This document shows, one piece after another, positions 35,064 to 43,714 of a DNA stretch of 64,000 nt. Each line of letters begins with the position of its first letter. Positions within the stretch are counted from its first letter, which is position 1. Location: the NCBI GenBank assembly GCA_026627065.1, contig JAPNUO010000012.1:1-64000 (forward strand). The letters run 5' to 3'. The DNA is from Bacillota bacterium. Its GTDB lineage: Bacteria; Bacillota; Sulfobacillia; Sulfobacillales; Sulfobacillaceae. The position numbers and the translations under genes were made by a program. The notes below the pieces were generated by a model. It searched no databases and was not told the origin of the DNA. It was given only the letters and a program-made list of their open reading frames with translations.

Positions 35064-36541
35064 GTGCGCCTAAGCTCCTTTAAGACTTGTCGGGCCACCT
35101 CACGGTCATCGAAGTGAATGGTGGCATCGCGATAGATTTGATAGGTTTCGTGGCCCTTGCCCACAATTAAAATGACATCACCCGGCTGGGCCTGACTGAG
35201 CGCCAGCTTGATCGCGCGTTCACGGTCCAGCTCCACTTGCCAACGACCATTGACGCGTTTGAGTCCCTCCTCAATCTGGTGAATGATGTCCAGCGGATCC
35301 TCCGACCGGGGATTGTCCGCGGTCAAGACTGTCCAATCGGCCAGCCGCCCCGCCACCTCTCCCATGAGGGGGCGCTTGCCGCGATCGCGGTCGCCTCCCG
35401 CTCCGAAGACCACACCGATCTTGCCGATGGCAAACTCGCGCGCCGTGGTCAGCGCATTCTCCAGTCCATCAGGCGTATGGGCATAGTCGACAATCACGCT
35501 GTAGGGCTGCCCTTCGTCAATGCGCTCAAACCGCCCCGGCACCCCTTGGTAGCGTCCCAAGGCCTCCGCCATGACTTCCGGCGTTAGCCCATAGACCCAT
35601 CCCACCGCCATGGCCGCCAAGGCATTGAGCACATTGAACCTTCCGGGCATTCCAAAGGCCACCGGCTGGGTGGCTCCGGAAGGAAAATGCGCCAAAAATT
35701 GCACGCCCCGGCTGGTAATTTGCAACTGCGTCGCCCGGAAGTCCAGGCCCTCGGTGAGTCCATACGTAAACACAGGGACCCGCGTCATTCCCCGAAGGCG
35801 CCGGGCATACGGATCATCCCCGTTGATAATGGCGGCGCGGGGGCCCTTTTCGACGCCGTCCCCAAGGCGCTCGAACAGCAGCGCTTTCGCCCGAAAATAG
35901 CTCTCCAAATCCTTGTGGAAATCCAGATGATCCTGGGTCAAATTGGTAAACACAGCGACGTCGTAGTCGACATGATCCACGCGCGACAACGCCAGCGCGT
36001 GCGACGACACCTCCATCACCGCGGCCTTCATGCCGCGGTCGGCCATATGGCGCAAAATGCGCTGGAGATCCGGCGCCTCCGGCGTTGTACGCACCACTTT
36101 GAACGTTTCGGGACCAATCAACGTATGCAGCGTGCCCGTTAACCCGCAGGGAATGTCGCTGCCTTCGAGCACCGCCCGCACCAGGTGCGTGGTCGTGGTC
36201 TTTCCGTTGGTTCCTGTCACTCCCACCATCCAGAGCCGCCCGGAAGGATGCCCGTAAAACACGTCGGCAGCCTTGGCCAACGCCAACCGCGCATTCTCCA
36301 CCACAATGCCGGAGGATCCCGGCGGCAGCGCTTCTTCCCGCTCTACCAGGAAAGCTGCGGCGCCGCGATTGAGCGCTTCCTGACAGTAAAGATGGCCATC
36401 CGTGTGAAACCCCGGAATGGCGCAAAACAAATCGCCTTTTTCCACCTGACGCGAATCATGCTGAATACCACTAATGACCGTGCTGCCATTGCCGATTATT
36501 CGTCCCTGGCCCATCCCTCTGGCCAGCTCCTCAACCGTCAC
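35060..36541 (-). CDS. murE: UDP-MurNAc-L-Ala-D-Glu:meso-DAP ligase MurE
   Basis: A 493-residue Mur ligase. The P-loop is GVTGTNGKTTTTHLVRAVL (residues 108-126). The C-terminal domain has VLTADNPRSEDPLDI; DNPR is the signature of ligases that add meso-diaminopimelate, so the wall is expected to be mDAP-type. The GTG start follows AGAGGGG. It overlaps murF at the end and follows spoVD after 16 bp. Confidence 0.97.
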   Translation of the reverse strand: MTVEELARGMGQGRIIGNGSTVISGIQHDSRQVEKGDLFCAIPGFHTDGHLYCQEALNRGAAAFLVEREEALPPGSSGIVVENARLALAKAADVFYGHPSGRLWMVGVTGTNGKTTTTHLVRAVLEGSDIPCGLTGTLHTLIGPETFKVVRTTPEAPDLQRILRHMADRGMKAAVMEVSSHALALSRVDHVDYDVAVFTNLTQDHLDFHKDLESYFRAKALLFERLGDGVEKGPRAAIINGDDPYARRLRGMTRVPVFTYGLTEGLDFRATQLQITSRGVQFLAHFPSGATQPVAFGMPGRFNVLNALAAMAVGWVYGLTPEVMAEALGRYQGVPGRFERIDEGQPYSVIVDYAHTPDGLENALTTAREFAIGKIGVVFGAGGDRDRGKRPLMGEVAGRLADWTVLTADNPRSEDPLDIIHQIEEGLKRVNGRWQVELDRERAIKLALSQAQPGDVILIVGKGHETYQIYRDATIHFDDREVARQVLKELRRT

Positions 36542-36557
36542 GCCACTCGCCCCTCTT

Positions 36558-38669
36558 TCATTCCCGCCGTTCCTGCGTTCTCACTCCGACCGTGGTTCCC
36601 GATTTGACCTGCTCGCCCGGACGATGGGTTTGCGCCGCCACTCGCCCGCGCGGGGGCCCCTTGACCACGCGGATGTTTAACCCCAATTCAAACGCCAGCG
36701 CCTGCGCCTGGGACACGTCAAGCCCCAAAAATCGCGGCACGGTCACCCACTCGAGATAGTCGCGATAATGGTCGCCCAGGGTCAGCGTCAAGAGCGTGCC
36801 GGCAGGGCGATATCCGCCGTAGGTGACAGACTGCCCCACCACAATGCGGCCTTTCCCTTTAAATTGTACTGGAAAACCAAACAGCGCCGCATCCGTCATC
36901 GCCACCTCGGGAGGCAAGTCCACCAGATCCGGCACCATCGCCGCTTCTCCGGCTTTTGGAGGGCGGATGGGCTCGGTGGGCGGCACCTTCCAGTACCTGA
37001 GGATGTCGCGCATGAGCCGGCCGAACACGGGAGCCGCAACTTGACCCCCATAAAAGGCACCCTGGGGCTCATCCACCGAAACGAGGATGGTGGCCACGGG
37101 ATGGGGAACGGGAGCGAACCCAATAAACGACGAGATGTAAACCCCCCGCTCAACCCGGCCCCCCACGACCTTTTGCGCTGTGCCTGTTTTTCCTGCCACG
37201 CGATACCCCGGCACCTGAGCCAACTTGCCCGTGCCATACTGCACTACGCCGGCCATCATTTCCTGCACGAGGGACGCAACCCGCGGAGAGATGACCCGAC
37301 GCGGCATCTCGTGTTCGAAGGTCTTCACCACCCGCCCGTCGGGCGCAAGAATGTCCCGGGCCACGTGGGGCCGCATCCATTCCCCGCCGTTGGCAATGGC
37401 GTTGACCGCGGCTAAGAGGGCAATGGGGGTCACCGTCAACGTTTGCCCAAACGCCATAATGGCCAAATCCAACGCCGTGACACGCCCCTTCAGGGGAATG
37501 ATGCCCAACGCTTCGCCCGGCAAATCAATGCCCGTACGATGGGTCAGGCCAAAGGTTTCGAGCCCCTGATAAAAGCGGTCGACGCCGAGTCCTAATCCGA
37601 GGTCCATAAACCCTACATTGCACGAGTTTTTCACGACGTCGGCCAGGGACTCTGCCCCGTGTCCCTGGGGCCTCCAGCAATTCACCCGCCGCCCCAACAC
37701 CACCTTGAAGCCTGGGCACCAAAACCCCGCGTTGGGGCTGGTGGTCCCCGCTTCCAGTGCTGTCGCCAACGTCACCGGCTTAAAGATCGAACCGGGAGGA
37801 ATGGCGTCAGACACCGCCAGGACCCGGTAGCGACGCGGCTCGTAATCGCGAAAATGATTCGGGTTATAGGTCGGCCGTTGAGCCATCGCTAGGATGCCGC
37901 CCGTCTTCGGATGCATCACGGTGACCATGACCGCCTTGCCGCCAGTGGTCAACAAGGCGTGCTGGGCCGCCCGTTCCGCCATCCATTGAATATTCTCATC
38001 GAGCGTCAGTTTCAGCGTGTCTCCCTCTGTTGAGGGAATGATCCGTTGACGGCTAAACCTCAGGGTCTGGCCGTGGGCGTCATACTCCTCTTCAATGGCG
38101 CCGGGCTTCCCCTCCAGGTATCGGTTGTATACCAGTTCCACACCCGCCAGACCTTGGTTGTCAATTCCTGTAAATCCGAGGACCCCGGCAGCCAGCTCGC
38201 CTTCCGGATAGTACCGCGCGGTTTCGGTCACCAAATGAACGCCCGGCAAGCTGGCCAACTGGCTCTTAAGAGTCTCAAGCTCGGCTCGGCTGATTCTCCG
38301 CTTGATCCAGACAAACCCCTGACGTCGGCTGAGCCGCTTTAAGACGCGATTTTGCGACAGGTTCAAAATGCTGGCCAACAGGATGCTTTCGGACTGGCGA
38401 GCCAGGCGAGTCTGGGCAGGAATCGCATAGACCGAATAGGCATGATGACTCCCGGCCAAAAGTCGCCCTTCGCGGTCGACAATGTTTCCGCGAAACGGTG
38501 CTAGCGGCACAGAGCGAAAATGAATGTCGTCCGCCAGCTCTCTGAGTTTAGGTGAGGCCAAACCTTGTATGGTCACGAGCCGACTTCCAATCAACAGGTC
38601 AAATAACCCGAAGGCCACCAACACGACGAAATTGCGCCGTTTCAACATTAACGGCGGACGGTCATTCAT
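36558..38669 (-). CDS. spoVD: SpoVD-type penicillin-binding protein with PASTA domains
   Basis: A 703-residue class B transpeptidase with a single N-terminal membrane anchor (about residues 12-32). The dimerisation domain comes next, then the transpeptidase domain with SIFK in PPGSIFKPVT (nucleophile), SCN in VKNSCNVGFM and KTG in VAGKTGTAQKV. Two C-terminal PASTA repeats start near MVPDLVDLPP and VTVPRFLGLDVS. SpoVD with PASTA works in spore cortex synthesis, whereas division PBP2B also has PASTA in some lineages. Two class B PBPs stand side by side here, so the division of labour is inferred. Confidence 0.88.
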   Translation of the reverse strand: MNDRPPLMLKRRNFVVLVAFGLFDLLIGSRLVTIQGLASPKLRELADDIHFRSVPLAPFRGNIVDREGRLLAGSHHAYSVYAIPAQTRLARQSESILLASILNLSQNRVLKRLSRRQGFVWIKRRISRAELETLKSQLASLPGVHLVTETARYYPEGELAAGVLGFTGIDNQGLAGVELVYNRYLEGKPGAIEEEYDAHGQTLRFSRQRIIPSTEGDTLKLTLDENIQWMAERAAQHALLTTGGKAVMVTVMHPKTGGILAMAQRPTYNPNHFRDYEPRRYRVLAVSDAIPPGSIFKPVTLATALEAGTTSPNAGFWCPGFKVVLGRRVNCWRPQGHGAESLADVVKNSCNVGFMDLGLGLGVDRFYQGLETFGLTHRTGIDLPGEALGIIPLKGRVTALDLAIMAFGQTLTVTPIALLAAVNAIANGGEWMRPHVARDILAPDGRVVKTFEHEMPRRVISPRVASLVQEMMAGVVQYGTGKLAQVPGYRVAGKTGTAQKVVGGRVERGVYISSFIGFAPVPHPVATILVSVDEPQGAFYGGQVAAPVFGRLMRDILRYWKVPPTEPIRPPKAGEAAMVPDLVDLPPEVAMTDAALFGFPVQFKGKGRIVVGQSVTYGGYRPAGTLLTLTLGDHYRDYLEWVTVPRFLGLDVSQAQALAFELGLNIRVVKGPPRGRVAAQTHRPGEQVKSGTTVGVRTQERRE

Positions 38670-38751
38670 GATGAGAGTCCCCCTTCCCGCCGCGCGGACG
38701 GGCCGGCTACTCCCGATATCTATGTTTGTCCGCCAAAACCAAGAACGCCTC

Positions 38752-40485
38752 TTACGGAATCGGGCCAGGCTGGGCGCCGTTGTCGGGCCCTGCGTAGGGT
38801 TTGATCTTCCAATACTTGAAGAGAAACTCGGCAATATGTTTCCAGACTGGCGCCGATACCTGATCCCCGTAAAACAACCGACCTACCGGATGATTGATCG
38901 CCACCAACATAATGAATTTCGGGTGCGGCATGGGCCCATACCCTAAATACGAGGCGACAAAAGCGCTGTTGGAGGTTTTGCCGTCGATAATTTTCTGCGC
39001 TGTTCCGGTTTTGCCAGCAATGATGTAGCCAGGCACCTGTGCTGGCACCCCCGTCCCGTAGGTGGCTTCCAGCTGCATCATGTGCTGCACCTCCTGAGCG
39101 ACCTGGGCAGACACCGGCCGCGACTCCACGACAGTGCCCACGCGTTTTAACACGCGTCCAGTGGGGCTCAGAATTGCCTTGACGATGTGCGGCTGCACCA
39201 GGACCCCGTTGTTAGCAATGGCATTGTCAGCGGCAATGACTTGCATGGCCGTCGCGGCAAATCCCTGACCAAACCCCATGGTGGCGAGGTCGACCGCATT
39301 GACCTGACTGAGGGGAAGCCACACACCGTTGGAATCGCCCGGCAATCCGACATCGCTGGGATGGCCAAACTGAAAGAGTTTCACGAAGCGGTAGAGATTT
39401 TTCGCCCCCAGCTTGAGCGCCACATCCATGAAGACTTGGTCAGACGACACCTCTAACCCCTTCGTCAGCGTAATCCATCCCCAGCCATTGGGATTCCAGT
39501 CATTGATGCGCACCCCGTCCACAATCTTGTAGCCGTCAGTGTAAAACATCGTATTGGGGGTCACCAAATTCAAGGCCAAGGCGGCCGCGGCGGTCACCGG
39601 CTTGAAAATCGAGCCCGGGGGAAACGGATCCTGAATGGCGTAGTCTGTTTCTTCAAGTGGCGTGGCGTTGGCGTAATCGTTGGGATTGAAGTCTGGCCAG
39701 TTGGCCAAAGCCACAATGGCCCCCGTGTGAACGTTCATGATGATGACGGTGCCGTTGGTGGCATGTGCACGCTTGACCCCCCAGGCCAACCACTTTTGGG
39801 CCACAGCCTCCACATTGCTGTCGATGGTGAGCTGCACGCTGTCCCCCGGTTTGGGCGGCACATAAGCTTGTTGCCAGGTTAAGATAGGATTGCCGGCAGC
39901 ATCGACGCGCACGACCCAGGATCCGGGGCGCCCCGACAAAATGCGGTTATCCTCGTATTCAATGCCTGCCAGCCCCTGACCATCAGCGCCGACAAATCCG
40001 AGCACCTGTGAGGCCAACGGGCCATCGGGATACTCGCGGCCGGTCACGGGAATAATGGAAATGCCGGTCAAATTTAAGGCGCTGATGGCGTTGGCCACCC
40101 GCGGGCTCACGGAATTATCCAACACGGCGTACCAGGAGCGGTTAGATAACACCCGAGCCAAGGTCGACGCGCTAAAAGGCAAGTAGTGCGCCAGAATGCG
40201 GGCTTCGGCGCGGGGATGGGTGACATAGCGCGGGGCCGCCACCACTTGGTCGCGCGGCACATCCATCGCGAGCACCTGGCCGTTGGCATCCAAAATTTCG
40301 CCGCGGGGGGCTGGCAACGTAATGTGCTTTAGCTGGAAAGATGCCTCGTATTCATCGAGAGCGCGGCTGTCGCCGACCTGGATGAGAACCAAGCGTACCA
40401 TGAGCAAGACCATAAAAGCAGTCACGAACAAGGTCAGCCAGACGGCGCGCCACCGCGCGGTGTGAAGACGTCCCGGCCCTTTCAT
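38752..40485 (-). CDS. Class B penicillin-binding protein (FtsI/PBP2B-like, no PASTA)
   Basis: A 577-residue transpeptidase anchored by one helix (about residues 12-34). The SxxK motif is SIFK in FPPGSIFKPVTAA. The SxN position reads SSDQ in LEVSSDQVFMD, a departure from the usual Asn. KTG is in IIAGKTGTAQK. It ends soon after the transpeptidase domain with a Pro/Gly-rich tail and has no PASTA repeat. Its likely role is septal transpeptidation with FtsW. The start overlaps the ftsL-like gene by 4 bp, the usual ftsL-pbpB arrangement. Confidence 0.88.
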   Translation of the reverse strand: MKGPGRLHTARWRAVWLTLFVTAFMVLLMVRLVLIQVGDSRALDEYEASFQLKHITLPAPRGEILDANGQVLAMDVPRDQVVAAPRYVTHPRAEARILAHYLPFSASTLARVLSNRSWYAVLDNSVSPRVANAISALNLTGISIIPVTGREYPDGPLASQVLGFVGADGQGLAGIEYEDNRILSGRPGSWVVRVDAAGNPILTWQQAYVPPKPGDSVQLTIDSNVEAVAQKWLAWGVKRAHATNGTVIIMNVHTGAIVALANWPDFNPNDYANATPLEETDYAIQDPFPPGSIFKPVTAAAALALNLVTPNTMFYTDGYKIVDGVRINDWNPNGWGWITLTKGLEVSSDQVFMDVALKLGAKNLYRFVKLFQFGHPSDVGLPGDSNGVWLPLSQVNAVDLATMGFGQGFAATAMQVIAADNAIANNGVLVQPHIVKAILSPTGRVLKRVGTVVESRPVSAQVAQEVQHMMQLEATYGTGVPAQVPGYIIAGKTGTAQKIIDGKTSNSAFVASYLGYGPMPHPKFIMLVAINHPVGRLFYGDQVSAPVWKHIAEFLFKYWKIKPYAGPDNGAQPGPIP

Positions 40486-40937
40486 TGCCCTGCCGCCTGG
40501 CCCAAATGACGAATCCAGGCCGTCACTCGGCCTAGCCAGGAGGACGGCTTCGCCCGGTGATGCGGTGCCGGCGGCAAAAATGCGGCCGGCTTGGGATGAA
40601 CCAGCGTCACGTGGAGCCGCGCGGCATCGCGCGCCAAGACCGGAGCCGAGGTCAACGATGCGATCTCAGCAGCCAACGTCTGATTTTCGCGCGTCATGTC
40701 GGCATACCGCTGATTGAGTTGGTCATATTGATAGGAGAGGGTCATCGAGTGAATGGCCAATCCCGACGCTCCTAACCCTCCTAGCCAGAGGCTCGCGATC
40801 CAAACGGCGGTCCCCACCCAGGCCCGCTTAAAGCGTCGCCGCACTTTGCCGCGGTGCTTGGGATGGACTTCTTCATTCCAGTGCCGAGCCAAATTGCCGT
40901 CGTTGTCGATACGCCATAAACGCGAATGATCTGTCAC
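40482..40937 (-). CDS. ftsL: FtsL-like cell-division protein
   Basis: A 151-residue bitopic protein: a basic cytoplasmic part of about 42 residues, one hydrophobic helix (AVWIASLWLGGLGASGLAI), then a coiled coil (YDQLNQRYADMTRENQTLAAEIASL) and a Pro-rich end. Sequence conservation in FtsL is low, so the name rests on this layout plus its position between rsmH and a class B PBP. It would form the FtsL-DivIC-DivIB complex. The C-terminal tail is longer than usual. Stop and next start overlap (ATGA). Confidence 0.75.
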   Translation of the reverse strand: MTDHSRLWRIDNDGNLARHWNEEVHPKHRGKVRRRFKRAWVGTAVWIASLWLGGLGASGLAIHSMTLSYQYDQLNQRYADMTRENQTLAAEIASLTSAPVLARDAARLHVTLVHPKPAAFLPPAPHHRAKPSSWLGRVTAWIRHLGQAAGQ

Positions 40938-41037
40938 GATGCGACGCCTCCTATAGTATTCGGACTCGAAATTTCTCCTACATGTTCAAAAATTGTCGAA
41001 AGAAAGAGCGGATAAACCCTGCTTTCCCTGCCATTCG

Positions 41038-41937
41038 CTATTCCTTGTTCTTTTCGACAACGCGAAGTTTTGCTGAGCGCGCGCGGGGGTTCTCTTCAAC
41101 CTCCCGGTCTTCCGGCGTCAAAGGATGCTTGGTGACGAGGCGAGCCAACCCTTGGTCACTCCATTCACGAAATTGCTGCTTGACAATTCGATCCTCCAGC
41201 GAGTGAAAGGAAATCACCACGAGTCGTCCCCCAGGATTTAACACCTGCCACGCCTCGCCTAATCCGTCCTTTAAGGCGGCCAACTCATCGTTCACCCAGA
41301 TTCTGAGCGCTTGGAACGTCCGCCGGGCCGGATGCCCGCCACTGCGTCGCTTAGCCGCGGGGATGGCTGCCCGAATGATTTCTACCAGCTGACCCGTGGT
41401 GCGAATGGGCTCCTCAGCCCGCGCTTTGACGATGAAGGCGGCAATGCGCTTGGCCCAGCGTTCCTCTCCCCACTGCCGAAGGGCTTCTCGAATTTCTTCT
41501 TCGGATTTTTGATTCACCAGCCGGAACGCGGTTACGGGATTATCCGGATCCATGCGCATGTCCAGGGGAGCATCGGGATGCTGATAGGAAAAGCCGCGGT
41601 CTCGACGATCCAGCTGAGGAGAAGAGACACCGAGGTCAAACACCACCCCGTCGACCGCATTGACCCCCACTGAGGCGAGTAAACGTTTCATGTCACGAAA
41701 GTTCCCTCGGACGGCGGTAAATCGCGGCCCGTACGATTGCAGCCGATCGATCGCGTAAGCCAGGGCCTCGGGATCCTGGTCAATCCCCACCACGCGGAGG
41801 AAAGGGTACGCTTGCAGCAAGCGTTCGGCATCGCCTCCCGCCCCCAGGGTGGCATCCACGTAGAGGCCTTCGGGTTGGGTCACCAAATAGTCCACCACTT
41901 GTTTCGGCATGACGCTCTGGTGCGCAAATTCCACCAT
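41038..41937 (-). CDS. rsmH: 16S rRNA (cytosine1402-N4)-methyltransferase RsmH
   Basis: A 299-residue SAM-dependent methyltransferase that modifies C1402 in the ribosomal P site. Motif I is YVDATLGAGGDAERLLQ, and DGVVFDLGVSSPQLDRRDRGFSY is the MraW signature. RRTFQALRIWVNDELAAL and GRLVVISFHSLEDRIVKQQF follow. The ATG has GGGGG upstream, and it begins 27 bp after mraZ. Confidence 0.97.
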   Translation of the reverse strand: MVEFAHQSVMPKQVVDYLVTQPEGLYVDATLGAGGDAERLLQAYPFLRVVGIDQDPEALAYAIDRLQSYGPRFTAVRGNFRDMKRLLASVGVNAVDGVVFDLGVSSPQLDRRDRGFSYQHPDAPLDMRMDPDNPVTAFRLVNQKSEEEIREALRQWGEERWAKRIAAFIVKARAEEPIRTTGQLVEIIRAAIPAAKRRSGGHPARRTFQALRIWVNDELAALKDGLGEAWQVLNPGGRLVVISFHSLEDRIVKQQFREWSDQGLARLVTKHPLTPEDREVEENPRARSAKLRVVEKNKE

Positions 41938-41964
41938 CAGTGAGCCCCCTTACTTTCCCGGGTC

Positions 41965-42396
41965 CTAAAACCCGAGGTCGACCATCTTCTCGGCCACATC
42001 TTCAAAGCCGTCCTGGGCAGCGTCCTGATACGCTTGCCACCGGTCGCTGGCCCATAACTCCACGCGATTTGAAACCCCCACCAGCACTACGTCGCGATCG
42101 ATCGACGCATACTCCCGAAGGCGGGGCGGAATAGTCACGCGCGACTGGCGATCCAATTCCACATCGTGCGCGCCGGCCAAAAAGAGGCGCTGAAACGCCC
42201 GGGCATTGGCATTCGTCATAGGCAGCGCTCGGAGGCGCTCCTCCAACTTTGACCATTCGCTCATCGGGTATAAGAAGAGGCATCCGTCCAAACCCTTCGT
42301 CATGACAATGTGGGTACCCAAATCCTCTCGAAGGCGCGCCGGGATGATGACCCGCCCTTTGTCGTCAAGGGCATGGGAGTATTCCCCCATCATCAT
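41965..42396 (-). CDS. mraZ: Transcriptional regulator MraZ
   Basis: A 143-residue protein of two AbrB-like (MraZ) repeats. The first has MGEYSHALDDKGRVIIPARLR, the second LDRQSRVTIPPRLREYA. It is an oligomeric DNA-binding protein that controls the dcw operon it heads. The start is one of three consecutive ATGs after GGGGGGAG; the first is taken because homologues begin one residue before MGEY. Direct repeats for self-binding lie just upstream. Confidence 0.97.
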   Translation of the reverse strand: MMMGEYSHALDDKGRVIIPARLREDLGTHIVMTKGLDGCLFLYPMSEWSKLEERLRALPMTNANARAFQRLFLAGAHDVELDRQSRVTIPPRLREYASIDRDVVLVGVSNRVELWASDRWQAYQDAAQDGFEDVAEKMVDLGF

Positions 42397-42417
42397 CCGG
42401 GCTCCCCCCTCTTCCTA

Positions 42418-42444
42418 CCACTTTGCCCCACTTTCCTCCACTTA
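42418..42444 (-). promoter_or_regulatory. MraZ operator: three 10-bp-spaced AAAGTGG repeats
   Basis: Read on the minus strand, TAAGTGG (42444-42438), AAAGTGG (42434-42428) and AAAGTGG (42424-42418) repeat with exact 10-bp period. MraZ of Mycoplasma gallisepticum is known to bind AAAGTG[T/G] repeats, and the E. coli protein binds TGGGN repeats with the same period. The array lies 22 bp before the mraZ start codon. Confidence 0.75.
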
Positions 42445-42616
42445 TTCGCCCCCCATCCTAACATTCCTTCTGTTTGGGGAAAAGTTTTTGCATACAAATT
42501 CCGGAGCATTGCGCGCCGGACTAGGAATGTCGGCAGGTTCTGTCGGGTACTGAAGAGCTCTTGTCAAATCCCGCCCCTTTCCTCGCCATGCGGCAAAAGG
42601 CGAGACCCAGGAAGAA

Positions 42617-42639
42617 GGCCCGCCGTTCGGAGGCGGGCC
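42617..42639 (-). terminator. Hairpin after the holin-like gene, weak terminator
   Basis: An 8-bp GC stem (42632-42639 with 42617-42624, loop of 7) follows the holin-like stop at 42654. The downstream run is only TTCTTCC, so termination may be partial. Confidence 0.45.
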
Positions 42640-42653
42640 CGCCAACGCCAAAG

Positions 42654-43100
42654 CTAAGACGCAGCCTTCGTGGTTTTGGTGGCTGCCAAAGGAACGCGGG
42701 ATTCAATGAGGAGTGCCAAATAGTCTTTCAGCATGGGGTATTGCTGGCCCAAAATGTCTTTGGCCTTCAGGGAAAGATTCTTCTCTGCTGCAGTCAGCGC
42801 CATGCGAAACGCTTGTTGTGCGGTCTCTTCCGTCCAGGTTCCGCGCGCTTTGGCATCATTTACTAGAGTTTGATTGACCATATTGATTGCATCTTCTACC
42901 ACAGTCTTCGCCTCCGTTGTGGCCCATTCCAATCCCTCCCGTATGGCCGCATTGGCTTTTGCGTTCTTGCTAATGCGAAGGTGCTCTTCCTGCGTAATCA
43001 GATATTGCCATCCTTTGGTAATGAATCCCGTAAGGGCTGCCATGGCAAACGGAAGCACCGTTTTTGCGGCGGCCAGGGCAATGGTTGTCCACATGTCCAT
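42654..43100 (-). CDS. LLH-type phage holin-like protein
   Basis: A 148-residue protein with one N-terminal hydrophobic segment (ALAAAKTVLPFAMAALTGFI), then a basic loop and an amphipathic helical tail (ANAAIREGLEWATTEAKTVV, AFRMALTAAEKNL). This resembles the holin family of Lactobacillus phage LL-H. No endolysin or other phage genes are near. It stands alone between tRNA-Ala and mraZ and may act in cell-envelope turnover or sporulation lysis. The exact start is the ATG at 43100; a second ATG two codons later is also possible. Confidence 0.6.
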   Translation of the reverse strand: MDMWTTIALAAAKTVLPFAMAALTGFITKGWQYLITQEEHLRISKNAKANAAIREGLEWATTEAKTVVEDAINMVNQTLVNDAKARGTWTEETAQQAFRMALTAAEKNLSLKAKDILGQQYPMLKDYLALLIESRVPLAATKTTKAAS

Positions 43101-43548
43101 TCACCCCTCGTCCCCAGTCTCTTGTTGTTAAGGTCGCCGCGACATGATACGCAGAGGTAACGGAAACAATGCGGCGAGTCTGAGATCTCCGACAAACCCT
43201 GCCGGCGCCTCGACGATCATTGACGCGGCCCGGAGCGTCGGATCGTTAGGCAGGAGATTGTGAAGTGGTTGGCGGCGACTCGGGACACAGCGTGTCCGCG
43301 CCTCCTGGGGGCATACAGAGAAGTGGCACGAGAGCCCGCGCGCATCGTCATACTGGCCGTCGTCGTTGCCGGACGCATTGCCGTGGTCTTTCTTGCTGGT
43401 GCCTCGGCGGCGAATTGTTCGTCGGCGGGGCTTACTGAGGAGATGGTCGGAAAGCCTAGACCGGCCGTGATACTTTCCTTGCCCCAAAATTTTCCCGACA
43501 CGGTCACCACAGCCGCCAATTTGGGGTGCGTGGGCGCCACCTGAATAG
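43101..43548. other. Region with no confident gene
   Basis: Overlapping open frames exist on both strands, including a plus-strand frame at 43260-43544 with a GTG after AGGAGA and one hydrophobic stretch. None resembles a known family or clearly wins by coding quality. A gene here cannot be excluded. Confidence 0.3.
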
Positions 43549-43588
43549 CTAAAAAAGAAAAATTCCCGCAAAGCCTCGACCTTGCGGG
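43549..43588 (-). terminator. Intrinsic terminator of tRNA-Ala
   Basis: Minus-strand arms at 43588-43582 and 43571-43565 form a 7-bp stem (CCCGCAA/TTGCGGG) with a 10-nt loop, followed by a T-rich run ending in TTTTTT. It directly follows the tRNA 3' end. Confidence 0.85.
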
Positions 43589-43596
43589 CAATACTT

Positions 43597-43672
<76 letters not shown>

Positions 43673-43685
43673 ACGACGTGAATAA

Positions 43686-43714
43686 ATTATAGGTATCAAC
43701 CGGCCTTATGTCAA
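43686..43714 (-). promoter_or_regulatory. Consensus promoter of tRNA-Ala
   Basis: TTGACA (43714-43709), 17 bp, TATAAT (43691-43686) on the minus strand, 14 bp before the tRNA. Both hexamers are perfect, as expected for a strong stable-RNA promoter. Confidence 0.9.

Noticed and set aside
33750..35117. A 455-codon plus-strand open frame
   Set aside because: It lies entirely opposite murF and the end of murE, with a His/Arg/Pro-rich product typical of an antisense shadow in GC-rich DNA.
40994..41000. A perfect Spo0A box (TGTCGAA) between rsmH and the ftsL-like gene
   Set aside because: A 7-mer is expected about eight times by chance in both strands of the window, and no promoter with fitting geometry is visible beside it.
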